Source: Streptomyces xantholiticus (GTDB taxonomy: Bacteria; Actinomycetota; Actinomycetes; Streptomycetales; Streptomycetaceae). Taken from it: a DNA stretch of 64,000 nucleotides. The notes beneath the pieces were generated by a model. That model was given only the letters and a program-made list of their open reading frames with translations, searched no databases and was not told the DNA's origin. This document shows positions 17,766-26,424 of the stretch, piece by piece. The position numbers and the translations under genes were made by a program. How positions within the stretch are numbered: the first letter of the stretch is position 1; each line of letters starts with the position of its first letter. Where the stretch lies: positions 1 through 64,000 of the forward strand of contig NZ_BMWB01000012.1 in assembly GCF_014651015.1 (NCBI RefSeq), read 5' to 3'.

Positions 17766-19340
17766 TCATCCGAGCCGTTCGACGAGGTGGTCACCGACAC
17801 GCATGGCGTTGGCCATCACCGTCAGGGACGGGTTCACCGCGCCGATGCTCGGGAAGAATCCGGCGTCGACGACGTACAGGTTGTCCAGGTCGTGGGCACG
17901 GCAGTTGACGTCCAGGGCGGACGAGTTTGGATCGTCCCCGAAGCGGACCGTGCCCGCCTGATGGGCAGTGGCGCCGATCGGCATGTCCTTGTGCAGGTAG
18001 ACCATGTGGGGCAGCAGGCGGTGGGGGTGCATGCCCAGTCCCTCCAGCATGCCCGCCAACTTGTGGCGAAGGCGCCGCAGGCCCTCCGTGTTGGTGTCCC
18101 TGAGCGCGAGGCGCACCTGGCCGTCCGGGCCCACGGTGACCCGGTTGTCGGGGTCGGGCAGATCCTCTCCGCAGAGCCAGAAGTCCACCGAGTGGTGGGC
18201 CAGGACCTCCAGGGGCATGTCCGGGGGTGAAATGCCCACCCAGTGCGGGGCGTCGGCGCGGATCTGCTCGGCGTCGGACTTGCCGAGCATCTGGATCCCG
18301 CCCAGCGGGTAGTCCCAGTCGTCCGCGCCGAGGTACCAGTCGTTCAGGGCCAGGGTCTTCTGGAAGCGCGTGGGATTGGGTTCCCGCGACACCGCCATGA
18401 GCGCCTCGTTGTTGTGCCGTAGGTAGTGTCTGCCCACCACGTCCGAGCTGTTGGCGAGGCCGCGGGGGTGGAGCGCGGAGGCCGAATTCAGGAGCAGGAC
18501 GGCGGAGTTCACCGCGCCGCAGGCAACGGCGAAGACGTCCGCCCGGAAGCGGGCGGTCGTGCCGTCCTCCAGGGTGGTCACCGCCTCGGTGACGGTCCGG
18601 CCGGTGGGGTCGGTCTCCAGTCGGTCCACCCTGGCATGTGTGAGCAGTGAGACGTTCTCGTGCCGCAGGGCCGGGGTGACGCAGACGACCTCGGCGTCCG
18701 ACTTGGCGAGTAGGAGGCAGGGGAAGCCGTCGACCCGGTCACATCGCACGCACGCGCTGTCACGGGTGGGCACGCCGTCGGGGCCCTCGGTGAGGTCGAC
18801 GCCGATCGGCAGGGGGAAGGGGTTCAGCCCCAGCCCGCCGAGCCGGTCGGCGAGTTGCTGGATCCGTGGCTCGTGCGTCACCGGCGGATGTGGGTACGGA
18901 AGGCTCGCCGGACCTTCGGTGGGGTCCGTGCCGTGCTGTCCGTGCACCCGGTAGAGCTGTTCCGCCTGGGAGTAGTAGGGCTCCAGGTCGGTGTAGTCCA
19001 ACGGCCAGCCGGGCGACAGCCCGCCGTGGTGCCGTATCTCGTGGAAGTCCTCGGGGCGCAACCGGAACAGGGCCGCGCCGTAGAACTTGGTGTTGCCGCC
19101 GACGTAGTAGTTGACCTCGGGCGGGAAGGGCCGGCCCTCGTGGTCGTACCAGATGTCGTCGGCGCGGTATCGGGATTCGACGAACACGGCGCGGGACTGC
19201 CAGTTCTCACGCTCCCTCGGCAGAAAGCCGCCCCGTTCGATGATGAGGACGCGCTTGCCCGACGGGGCGAGGCGGTGGGCGAGCGTGCCGCCACCGGCAC
19301 CGCTGCCCACGATGACGACGTCGTAGTGCTGATCGTCCAC
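17766..19340 (-). CDS. GMC-family FAD-dependent oxidoreductase
   Basis: 524 residues. The FAD Rossmann motif DVVIVGSGAGGGTLAHRLA is at the N-terminus. YYVGGNTKFYGAALFRLR is the GMC signature-like region, and the C-terminal DAGFFPSIGAVNPSLTVMANAMR is typical of the family. GMC enzymes oxidise alcohols or sugars. GTG 19340 (MDDQHYDVVIVG) has GGAGG just upstream; a GTG at 19368-19370 would add ten residues. It sits between a GH15 glucosidase and a G6PD variant, so a sugar substrate is a reasonable guess. Confidence 0.88.
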   Translation of the reverse strand: MDDQHYDVVIVGSGAGGGTLAHRLAPSGKRVLIIERGGFLPRERENWQSRAVFVESRYRADDIWYDHEGRPFPPEVNYYVGGNTKFYGAALFRLRPEDFHEIRHHGGLSPGWPLDYTDLEPYYSQAEQLYRVHGQHGTDPTEGPASLPYPHPPVTHEPRIQQLADRLGGLGLNPFPLPIGVDLTEGPDGVPTRDSACVRCDRVDGFPCLLLAKSDAEVVCVTPALRHENVSLLTHARVDRLETDPTGRTVTEAVTTLEDGTTARFRADVFAVACGAVNSAVLLLNSASALHPRGLANSSDVVGRHYLRHNNEALMAVSREPNPTRFQKTLALNDWYLGADDWDYPLGGIQMLGKSDAEQIRADAPHWVGISPPDMPLEVLAHHSVDFWLCGEDLPDPDNRVTVGPDGQVRLALRDTNTEGLRRLRHKLAGMLEGLGMHPHRLLPHMVYLHKDMPIGATAHQAGTVRFGDDPNSSALDVNCRAHDLDNLYVVDAGFFPSIGAVNPSLTVMANAMRVGDHLVERLG

Positions 19341-19419
19341 TGGACCCTCCGTGGCGTGAGCCCCGGACACAGGACGGGCCCTTTCAGGCTAGTTCCGTGC
19401 CGTTCGAACCGCATCCGCG

Positions 19420-21330
19420 TCACCACAGGTGGGGCCGCATGCTGAGAAGGCGTTTCGGCGCCTGGCCCAGCATCAGCCGGTCGATGGCGTCGTCGAGCGT
19501 CGTCGCGGCCATGATGAGCGCCAGGTGGGTGAAGGCCTGCGGGAAGTTGCCCAACTGCTCGCCGGACGGACCGATTTCCTCGGCGAACAGCCCGACGTGG
19601 TTGGCGTAGGTGAGCATCTTCTCGAAGGCGAACCGGGCCTGCTCCAGGCGCCCGGCACGCGCGACGGCGTCGACCCAGAGGAAACTGCAGAGGCTGAAGG
19701 TGCCCTCGCTGCCGCGCAGCCCGTCCGGCGAGGCGAGGGGGTCGTAGCGGTAGACGAGACTGTCGGAGACCAGGGAGCCCTCCATGGCGTCCAGCGTGCT
19801 CAGCCAGTCGGGGTCGGTGGGGGAGGTGAATCCGACGCGCGGTGCCAGCAGCAGCGAGGAGTCGAGGACGTCGTCCTCGTAGTGCTGGACGAAGGCTCGG
19901 CGGCCGCTGTGCCATCCCTTCTCCATGATCTGGGCGAAGACGCTGTCGCGCGCCGTCCTCCACCGCGCCACGTCGGCCGGCCAGGACAGTTGGTCCGCCA
20001 GGCGCAGACCCCGGTCGAAGGCGACCCAGGACATCACACGGCTGAACGTGAAGTCCTTCCGGCCGCCCCGGGTCTCCCAGATGCCGTCGTCCGGCTGGTC
20101 CCACAACGTGGTGAGCTCGTCCAGGACGCGTGCGACGGCCGTCCAGTCGCGGGAGGAGAGGCCAGGGCCGCCGTCCGGGCCGTGCGCGCCCCGCCCCTGG
20201 GCGAGGGCATAGAGGGCTTCGCCGTATATGTCCAGCTGCAACTGGTCCTTGGCCGCGTTGCCCACCCGAACGGGAGACGAGCGCCGGTAGCCCTCCAGGT
20301 GCCCGAGAATCTCCTCCGGCAGGTCGGGGTCGCCGTCGACGCGGTACATGATCTGCAAGGGCGTGCCGTCGGGCCCGTGCGGCAGGTCCGCCCTCTCGGA
20401 GAGCCGCCGCATCAGCCAGTCGGTGAAGGCTGTCGCCTCGTTCACGAAGCCCAGGTCGAGCAGGGCCCGGACGGACAGGGAACCGTCCCGTATCCAGGTG
20501 TAGCGGTAGTCCCAGTTGCGCTCCCCGCCGACCTGCTCCGGCAGACCCATGGTCGCGGCGGCGATCGGCGCGCCCGTGGGCAGGTACGTCAGCAGTTTGA
20601 GCGTGATCGCCGCACGGTGCACCATGTCCGGCCAGCGGCCGGCGTAGCGGGTGGTCCGTACCCAGTTCTGCCAGAAAAGGATCGCCCGCCACAGCCGGTC
20701 GGTGAGCCCGCCGGCAGCGATGGGCTCGGGCGCTTCACCGCCCGCGTCACAGACGGTGAGGGCGACCCCCGCCGTCTCACCGGCGTTCAGCACGACCGTG
20801 CCTTCGACGTCGTCGCGCTGCCGTCGCAGAGGGAACGTGGCCTGCAGATGGGCGTCGAGACGCGTACCACGGAACACGGCCCGCCACTCGCCGGTCGAGC
20901 CCGGTCCCTCGTTCGTCGAGAGGATGTGGCGGTCGCGCCCGAAGTCGAAACGGGGCGCGCACTCCAGACGGAAGCGTATGGTGCCGCGCATGCACCGCAG
21001 GACACGGATCAGGGCATGCCGGTCCGAGGGGGTGGGGGAGAGCAGGGGAGGCATCCAGTCCATGAGTTCGCCGACCCCGTCCGGCGACATGAACCGTGTC
21101 ACCAGAACCGCCGTACCGGGGTAGTACAACTGCTTGCTCGTCCCGTCCGGACTGTCGGGCCCCAGGCTGAAGTGCCCGCCGACGTCATGGTCGAGGAGGG
21201 CGGAGAAGATACCGGGCGAGTCGAACCGCGGGGCGGCGTACCAGTCGACGACGCCCTGTGAAGAAATCACGGCCGCCGTCTGCAGATCGCCCACCAGGCC
21301 GTGGTCCGCGATGGGGGGATATCGCTGCAC
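19420..21330 (-). CDS. Glycoside hydrolase family 15 (glucoamylase/trehalase type)
   Basis: 636-residue cytoplasmic GH15 protein. It begins PPIADHGLVGDLQTAAVISS and WYAAPRFDSPGIFSALLD, typical of the bacterial GH15 group that includes mycobacterial trehalases. The catalytic (alpha/alpha)6 barrel part has NWDYRYTWIRDGSLSVRAL and, later, WETRGGRKDFTFSRVMSWVA. GTG 21330 is preceded by TGGAG. It is the probable first gene of a GH15-GMC-G6PD operon (gaps of 79 and 31 nt). Trehalase versus alpha-glucosidase activity cannot be told from sequence. Confidence 0.9.
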   Translation of the reverse strand: MQRYPPIADHGLVGDLQTAAVISSQGVVDWYAAPRFDSPGIFSALLDHDVGGHFSLGPDSPDGTSKQLYYPGTAVLVTRFMSPDGVGELMDWMPPLLSPTPSDRHALIRVLRCMRGTIRFRLECAPRFDFGRDRHILSTNEGPGSTGEWRAVFRGTRLDAHLQATFPLRRQRDDVEGTVVLNAGETAGVALTVCDAGGEAPEPIAAGGLTDRLWRAILFWQNWVRTTRYAGRWPDMVHRAAITLKLLTYLPTGAPIAAATMGLPEQVGGERNWDYRYTWIRDGSLSVRALLDLGFVNEATAFTDWLMRRLSERADLPHGPDGTPLQIMYRVDGDPDLPEEILGHLEGYRRSSPVRVGNAAKDQLQLDIYGEALYALAQGRGAHGPDGGPGLSSRDWTAVARVLDELTTLWDQPDDGIWETRGGRKDFTFSRVMSWVAFDRGLRLADQLSWPADVARWRTARDSVFAQIMEKGWHSGRRAFVQHYEDDVLDSSLLLAPRVGFTSPTDPDWLSTLDAMEGSLVSDSLVYRYDPLASPDGLRGSEGTFSLCSFLWVDAVARAGRLEQARFAFEKMLTYANHVGLFAEEIGPSGEQLGNFPQAFTHLALIMAATTLDDAIDRLMLGQAPKRLLSMRPHLW

Positions 21331-21606
21331 GAGACACTCCAGGTGGTCCGGTCAGTGTCATTATCCGACTCCCGCCCGGATCCGTCGCCCCGGCGCCTCC
21401 CACGGCTCTTCCGCCTCACCACAAGGTTCGGTGCAGGCGGGGGCCTTTCAAGTGCGCTCCTGGGTTTGGCGCCGATGGTGGTTTGGACCACCTCCCCGTT
21501 CCGGCAGACGTTCATGGTGGGGTTGTCATCCGATCTATCACGTGGCATGAAACCCCGGGCTGCCCCTGGGAGTTGGGTGCTGCGAGGGCGGCGAGCGGAT
21601 GGATCG

Positions 21607-21822
21607 TCACATCGGCGTGGAGATGTGTCTCACGGACCGGGGCAGCGATCGCCGGCGCAGGGCGATGGCGGCGGCGCGGTTGGTCCACGCGGACACCGGC
21701 GGCGTGCGCGGTAGGGCAGGGGCGGACGCCACGGTGGCAGCTGAGCGGGCCTTGATCGCCGCGATGAGGGCTGCCAGCTCTTCGGGACTGGGCTGCCCGT
21801 GAAGCACCTTGATGAGCTGCAT
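21607..21822 (-). CDS. Acyl-CoA carboxylase epsilon subunit
   Basis: 71-residue protein. Its N-terminus IKVLHGQPSPEELAALIAAI fits the small epsilon subunits of actinobacterial acyl-CoA carboxylases, which have 'V-G-P-PEELAAL' and a conserved Trp (SAWTNRAAA here). These bind and stimulate the carboxyltransferase beta subunit. It lies 47 nt downstream of the beta gene, as expected. The basic C-terminal tail is variable in the family. Confidence 0.82.
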   Translation of the reverse strand: MQLIKVLHGQPSPEELAALIAAIKARSAATVASAPALPRTPPVSAWTNRAAAIALRRRSLPRSVRHISTPM

Positions 21823-21869
21823 CGAGTTGTCCTGAGTGGTGAGGGCGCCGGGGGCGACGTTGGGACGGT

Positions 21870-23447
21870 CTACAGCGGGATGTTGCCGTGCTTCTTGGGC
21901 GGCAGCGTCTCTCGTTTGCTCCGCAGTGCCCGCAGAGCGCGGACGACGTATTGCCGTGTGCGGGACGGTCTGATCACAGCGTCGAGATGTCCGCGCTCGG
22001 CGGCCGCGCAGGGGTTGAGGAACGTCTCCTCGTATCCGGATGTCAGTTCGGCCCGCTGTGCCTCGAGGGCCGGATCGGCCGGTACGGGCTCGTGGCGTGC
22101 GGCGCCATGGAGGAGGTCCACGGCGCTGTGGGGGCCCATGTTCCCGATCTGCGCGGTGGGCCAGGCAAGGGTGAGGTCCGCCCCCAGGTGGGTGGAGCCC
22201 ATGACGTCGTGGATGCCGTTGTATGCCTTGCGGGTGACGACGGTGATGAGAGGGACGGTCGCTTCGGCGTATGCGTAGATCAGTTTGGCTCCGCGGCGAA
22301 CGATGCCGTTGTGCTCCTGGTCGGCGCCCGGCAGGAATCCGGGGGCGTCCACGAACGTCAGCACGGGGACGTTGAAGGCGTCACAGGTACGAATGAAGCG
22401 GGCTGCCTTCTCGCAGGCGTTGATGTCCAGGCAGCCGCCCGAGTGCATCGGCTGACTTGCGACGACGCCGATCGGGTGGCCCTCGATGCGGCCGAAGCCG
22501 GTGATGATGTTCGGCGCGAACAGAGGCTGTGTCTCGAGAAATTCCTGGTCGTCGAGGACGTGCTGGACGACAACTGCCATGTCGTAGGGCTGGTTGGGGG
22601 AGGCCGGGACGACTGTGTCCAACGCCGGCTCTTCTGCACGGAGGTCCAGGTCGGCCGGCCCGGGGATGGCCGGTGGTTCCTCGAGATTGTTGGACGGCAG
22701 ATAGGACAGCAGCGACTTGACGTAGCCGATGGCGTCGCCCTCGTCGCCCGCCATGTGATGGGCGACGCCTGAGGTGTTGCTGTGGCTGCGTGCTCCGCCC
22801 AGCTGATGGAGTTCGATGTCCTGGCCGGTGACTGCTTTGATGAGCTCCGGCCGGGCCGAGATCAGGTGCGAGGTCCGTTCGGTCATCACGGTGAAGTCGC
22901 TCAGGGCATGGGAGTGGACCGCGCACCCGCTGGGCGATCCCGTGATGAGCGATATCTGGGGGATCACTCCTGAGCAATGCACATGACGGTGGAAGATTTT
23001 GGCGTGCACGCCCAGCGCACTGCCGCCGTCGGGGGTGCCTGCCCAGCCGGCGTCGTTGATGGCGATGACCGGGCAGCCGGTCTTGAGCGCGAAGTCCATC
23101 ACCTTGACGATTCGCCGGCACGCGGCCTCGCCCAACGCGCCGCCGATGACCGTGGCGTCTTGCGCGAAGACGGCCACCGGGCGGCCGTCGACCGTGCCGT
23201 AACCGGCAGCCACGCCGTCCCCGTAGGAATGGACCCGGTCCTGATGTGCGTGGCCGAGGGGGTAGTCGGTGATTTCTTCGAACTCGGTGAAGGAGCATTC
23301 GTCCAGCAGCTGCTCCATGCGTTCACGGGCCGTCACGCCGTCGCTGACGTGCGGCTCGTGAACGGCGTTCGCGGCTTCGTCGATCCGGTGCAGCAGGCTT
23401 TGGATCTTTTCTGCTGCGAGGGGGTCGTCGCTGTGTGCTGCGCCCAT
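21870..23447 (-). CDS. Acyl-CoA carboxylase carboxyltransferase beta subunit (PccB/AccB type)
   Basis: 525 residues, full length for the actinobacterial beta subunit that transfers CO2 from carboxybiotin to acetyl- or propionyl-CoA. N-half motifs include VFAQDATVIGGALGE and SALSD-type HALSDFTVM. C-half motifs include FVDAPGFLPGADQEHNGI, RKAYNGIHDVMGS and the classic ending KKHGNIPL. The sequence is clean, with GGGAGG upstream of ATG 23447. The partner alpha gene directly upstream is broken (see 23621-23766), so biotin carboxylase must come from elsewhere in the genome. Confidence 0.93.
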   Translation of the reverse strand: MGAAHSDDPLAAEKIQSLLHRIDEAANAVHEPHVSDGVTARERMEQLLDECSFTEFEEITDYPLGHAHQDRVHSYGDGVAAGYGTVDGRPVAVFAQDATVIGGALGEAACRRIVKVMDFALKTGCPVIAINDAGWAGTPDGGSALGVHAKIFHRHVHCSGVIPQISLITGSPSGCAVHSHALSDFTVMTERTSHLISARPELIKAVTGQDIELHQLGGARSHSNTSGVAHHMAGDEGDAIGYVKSLLSYLPSNNLEEPPAIPGPADLDLRAEEPALDTVVPASPNQPYDMAVVVQHVLDDQEFLETQPLFAPNIITGFGRIEGHPIGVVASQPMHSGGCLDINACEKAARFIRTCDAFNVPVLTFVDAPGFLPGADQEHNGIVRRGAKLIYAYAEATVPLITVVTRKAYNGIHDVMGSTHLGADLTLAWPTAQIGNMGPHSAVDLLHGAARHEPVPADPALEAQRAELTSGYEETFLNPCAAAERGHLDAVIRPSRTRQYVVRALRALRSKRETLPPKKHGNIPL

Positions 23448-23620
23448 TGAGCAGCCTCCCTGCTTCAGGTCGTTCTCGGGTCTGGTGGTGGGTGACAGTG
23501 GCGGCAAGAGCGTGATGCCGGTCGTCGAACGGCCCACGACGTGGCTGGCGAAGCGGCTCAGGCCTGCCTGGACCGAGGCGATGCACGCCGAGGAGAGTGA
23601 ACACGGCCGGCCGCGACGGT

Positions 23621-23766
23621 GGCGAACGCTTCGTCGGCCGCGCGGACATGCAGAGCATCCCGGTCGGGGTCGGCGTAGAGAGCTACGCTCGCGATCCCGG
23701 CGTCCGGCAGGCACGGGCAACGCGGACAGCGGTTTCGCCACGGTTGGCGATGAGCACCTTGCGCAC
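23621..23766 (-). pseudogene. Frameshifted, truncated biotin carboxylase (acyl-CoA carboxylase alpha) gene start
   Basis: From GTG 23766, with AAAGGA upstream, the frame reads VRKVLIANRGETAVRVARAC, the invariant N-terminus of biotin carboxylase alpha subunits. One base is then missing in the RDAGIAS region (CGG-ACG where CGG-GAC is expected), and the frame ends at a TAG near 23685. In the next frame the homology continues as DAGIASVALYADPDRDALHV then RAADEAFA, after which it stops at about 23621. So only about 48 of roughly 590 codons remain: one frameshift plus a large 3' deletion. The promoter-operator and the downstream beta gene are intact, so the remnant now acts as a leader. Confidence 0.85.
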
Positions 23767-23938
23767 GAAGGTTCCTTTGCGGGCTGGGCGGTGGGCTGTG
23801 GTGGTGAGGCCCTCGCCGCATCGAGCGAAGCACCGAGGGCGCGGCGTTGGCGGAGTAGAAGAGCGGGATTCGCCCCCAGCGAGCCGATGCGTCCCCGGGC
23901 AGAGGTCATCGTCCCCCTGAGTGGCCAGGACGGACCCG

Positions 23939-23967
23939 AGCATAAGGATCGTTGAACAATCCTTCAA
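23939..23967 (-). promoter_or_regulatory. Promoter of carboxylase unit with embedded GntR operator (site 1)
   Basis: On the minus strand: -35 TTGAAG (23962-23967), 17-nt spacer, -10 TATGCT (23939-23944). The spacer holds the palindrome GGATCGTTGAACAATCC (23946-23962), whose reverse complement is identical to the site at 30831-30847. Its core fits the FadR/GntR consensus TNGTNNNACNA. Confidence 0.7.
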
Positions 23968-24132
23968 TAGCTCCTGGTCGGGAGAGGGCGGCGATCGCCG
24001 GCGGGAGCCGCCCCGTCGGCCCGAGCCCTGCCGCTCGCGCCGGCGCGGAAGCTGACGTGGAGCCTGCCGCGAGTCGCCGGTCCTGCCGGTGTCGGATGCG
24101 TCGCGAATGCCGGTCAGCCCCTTGGGGGAGGG

Positions 24133-24161
24133 TTGACAACTCCAGGATTGACTGATAATCC
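24133..24161 (+). promoter_or_regulatory. Likely promoter of the HATPase gene
   Basis: A perfect -35 TTGACA (24133-24138) is followed after 17 nt by TAATCC (24156-24161); GATAAT at 24154-24159 is an alternative -10. GGATTGACTGATAATCC at 24145-24161 is an imperfect palindrome but lacks the GT/AC core of the operator family. Confidence 0.5.
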
Positions 24162-24168
24162 AGAGAAG

Positions 24169-24185
24169 GGATCGTAGAACAATCC
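24169..24185. promoter_or_regulatory. GntR operator (site 2)
   Basis: GGATCGTAGAACAATCC, one base different from site 1, fits TNGTNNNACNA. It lies directly after the -10 of the rightward promoter, so a bound repressor would block initiation. Confidence 0.6.
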
Positions 24186-24339
24186 TACGCAGCAGGTCAG
24201 GCGGAGGTTGTACTCGTGGGGCGGTTTCCGCCCTGCAGGTCAGGCCAATGCCGTGGTTTCTCCCAATCCAGCCGCTTCGCGTCCCCCGCGGGCGGACCGC
24301 CGCACGGCGTGGTCCGTGCACATTCCCAGTGAGCGCGCC

Positions 24340-24858
24340 ATGCCTCCTATCGTTTCCGTCCAGGCTCAGCCGGCCTCCCCCGGCGCCGTTGCTGCCGACT
24401 GTCAAACCTGGGTCCTGCCACCTGTGGCCGCTTCCGTCCGGTCGGCCCGCCGCCAGGTCGGCGGCCGGTTGAGGGAGTGGGGTCTGCAGCACCTCGTCGA
24501 GGATGCGGAGCTGATCGTTTCCGAACTTCTCACCAACGCGGTCTGCCATGGCTCGCCGCGTGACCCGATCTGGCACACCGTGCGGCGCATCCGTGCCTCG
24601 ACGGGGGATGTGATCCGTCTCGAGGTCGGTGATCACGGCCAGGGGTGGGGGGATGTCCCGGCTCCGCGTGAGGCGGGCGACGACGTCCACTGCGACGGGC
24701 GCGGCCTGTGCCTGGTTGCGGCCCTCTCCTCGGGCTGGGGGGCGTGGCGCCTTGCGCACGGCCACCTGGTGTGGGCCGAGCTGCCGATGGGCGTATCCCG
24801 GGACGGCTCTGTCCGAGCCGAACCTTCGTCCGCACGGCGGGGCGGCGAAGGAATGTAG
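24340..24858 (+). CDS. Anti-sigma-factor-like ATP-binding protein (HATPase_c)
   Basis: 172-residue single-domain histidine-kinase-like ATPase of the RsbW/SpoIIAB class common in Streptomyces. The N-box is AELIVSELLTNAVCHGSP, the G1 region is VGDHGQGWG and the G2-like region is DGRGLCLVAALSSGWG. Such proteins bind sigma factors or anti-anti-sigma proteins, although many have no known partner. ATG 24340 is chosen; an in-frame GTG at 24316 is possible. It lies between operator sites 2 and 3, so it may belong to the GntR-controlled locus. Confidence 0.78.
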   Translation: MPPIVSVQAQPASPGAVAADCQTWVLPPVAASVRSARRQVGGRLREWGLQHLVEDAELIVSELLTNAVCHGSPRDPIWHTVRRIRASTGDVIRLEVGDHGQGWGDVPAPREAGDDVHCDGRGLCLVAALSSGWGAWRLAHGHLVWAELPMGVSRDGSVRAEPSSARRGGEGM

Positions 24859-24876
24859 AAAAGAACTCCCGCCCTC

Positions 24877-24905
24877 TTGAAGGATCGTTCAACGATCCCT
24901 AGTTT
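24877..24905 (+). promoter_or_regulatory. Promoter of first MFS gene with embedded GntR operator (site 3)
   Basis: -35 TTGAAG (24877-24882), 17-nt spacer, -10 TAGTTT (24900-24905). The spacer contains the perfect palindrome GGATCGTTCAACGATCC (24882-24898), so the layout is the same as at sites 1 and 4. Confidence 0.72.
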
Positions 24906-25004
24906 GTCCCACATCGAGCCGCCCGTTCCGCCGAGCGCGGGATGACCAGCCGACGAGAAGCGTCTCGATCGGTCATTTCTTCTCCTCTCACCCGTGAGGT
25001 CACC

Positions 25005-26276
25005 GTGACATCCACTCCCACCAGCCCAACGACGACCGTGGAAGGCGAGACGACAGGACCCTTCGCGTGGTTCCGGTCCATGTCCCCCCAGGGACGTCGC
25101 GCCTTCAAGGGAGCCTTCGGCGGATACGCCCTCGACTCCTACGACTTCCTGGTGCTGCCGATGGGCATGGTTGCCCTCGCCGCCTACTTCAGCCTCAGCA
25201 CGGCGCAAACCGGCCTGCTGACCACTGTCACGCTGCTGTCGTCCGCGCTCGGCGGAATCCTGGCCGGGGTGCTGATCGACCGGGTGGGCCGGGTCAAAAC
25301 CCTGATGCTCACAGTGGGTACCTACGCACTTTTCACCGTCCTCTGCGGTTTCGCCACGAACTATCCGATGCTCCTGGGTTTCCGGACCCTCCAGGGAGTC
25401 GGCTTCGGCGGCGAGTGGGCGGCCGGAGCGATCCTGGTCGCCGAGTACGCCAAGTCCCGGTACCGCGGCAGGGTCCTGGCCTGGGTTCAGAGCTCGTGGG
25501 CGGTCGGCTGGGCGCTGGCCGTGATCGTGGGCACCGTGGTCATGGACAACATCGACCCCGACCTTGCCTGGCGTGTGCTGTTCTGGACGGGAGCCCTGCC
25601 CGCGCTGCTGCTCGTATACGTGCGGCGCAACGTCGAGGACGCCCCCGAGGTGACCGAGCGGCTCGCCACGAAGGAAGCCCGTGTCCCGTTGTCATCGATC
25701 TTCAGGGGCGGTCTCGCCCGTAAGACACTCTTTGCGACCCTGCTGGCCACAGGTGTGATGGGTGGGTACTACACCTTCGCCACCTGGCTGCCCGCCTACC
25801 TCAAGACCGAGCGCGGCCTGACGGTCGTGGGCACCGGCGGCTACCTGTTCGTGCTCATCACCGGCGCCTTCTGCGGCTACGTTGCCGCCGGCCACCTCGT
25901 CGACCGTCTGGGCCGCAAGGTGACCTTCGCGACCTTCGCGTTCCTCAGCGCAGGCCTGCTGCTGGCGTACGTCAACATCCCGCCCGGCTCGAACAGCCTG
26001 TTGCTGATCCTCGGGTTCCCCCTCGGCTTCAGTGCCTCGGCCATCTTCTCCGGATTCGGCTCCTACCTGGCCGAGCTGTACCCCAGCGCGGTCCGCGGTA
26101 CCGGCCAGAGCTTCACCTACAACGTCGGACGCGCTCTGGGATCGATCTTCCCCACCGCTGTCGGCTTCTCGTCGGCAGGTGTCGGCGGGGCCCTGTTCTA
26201 CGGCGCAATCGGCTACGGGCTTGCCCTTTTCGCCCTTCTGTGGCTGCCGGAGACGCGAGGCTCCGAACTCTCCTGA
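25005..26276 (+). CDS. MFS organic-acid transporter, copy 1
   Basis: 423-residue 12-helix major facilitator of the metabolite:H+ symporter group (sialate/aromatic acid type). It shows the loop 2-3 motif GVLIDRVGRVKTL, then GFGGEWAAGAILVAEYAKSR and the second-half loop GHLVDRLGRKVTF. It is strikingly similar over its whole length to the transporter at 34307-35581. GTG 25005 is chosen because it has GAGG upstream and gives the same N-terminal length as the paralogue; ATG 24942 is the upstream alternative. The operator-promoter at 24877-24905 lies about 100 nt upstream, which links this transporter to the GntR regulon. Confidence 0.88.
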   Translation: MTSTPTSPTTTVEGETTGPFAWFRSMSPQGRRAFKGAFGGYALDSYDFLVLPMGMVALAAYFSLSTAQTGLLTTVTLLSSALGGILAGVLIDRVGRVKTLMLTVGTYALFTVLCGFATNYPMLLGFRTLQGVGFGGEWAAGAILVAEYAKSRYRGRVLAWVQSSWAVGWALAVIVGTVVMDNIDPDLAWRVLFWTGALPALLLVYVRRNVEDAPEVTERLATKEARVPLSSIFRGGLARKTLFATLLATGVMGGYYTFATWLPAYLKTERGLTVVGTGGYLFVLITGAFCGYVAAGHLVDRLGRKVTFATFAFLSAGLLLAYVNIPPGSNSLLLILGFPLGFSASAIFSGFGSYLAELYPSAVRGTGQSFTYNVGRALGSIFPTAVGFSSAGVGGALFYGAIGYGLALFALLWLPETRGSELS

Positions 26277-26305
26277 AGCACGGCCGCACACCCCCGCCCG
26301 CCGGT

Positions 26306-26341
26306 GCGGTGGTGGTCGGCTTCCCAGCCGGCCACCACCGC
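26306..26341 (+). terminator. Terminator after MFS copy 1
   Basis: GCGGTGGTGGTCGGC (26306-26320) pairs with GCCGGCCACCACCGC (26327-26341): 15 bp with one G-U pair and a 6-nt loop, 30 nt past the stop. Confidence 0.8.
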
Positions 26342-26424
26342 CATGCCGACCCGCGATCCGCCCCCTGTCCCGGGGGCATCCCGGCCAGGACGGGCCCGCG
26401 GCACCACTTGAGAGGTTCCTTCCC

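Noticed and set aside
15590..17908. A 772-codon open frame on the plus strand across corA and the G6PD gene
   Set aside because: It spans two well-supported minus-strand genes and the gap between them, with no domain and unlikely composition.
19429..21261. A 610-codon plus-strand frame opposite the GH15 gene
   Set aside because: Shadow of GH15 third-position GC bias; no motifs.
21870..23909. A longer carboxylase beta protein starting near 23909
   Set aside because: The extension runs through the biotin-carboxylase remnant in a different frame, while ATG 23447 has an excellent ribosome site and fits family length.
24145..24161. GGATTGACTGATAATCC as a fifth operator
   Set aside because: The outer arms match but the GT/AC core of the TNGTNNNACNA consensus is missing, and it overlaps promoter elements.
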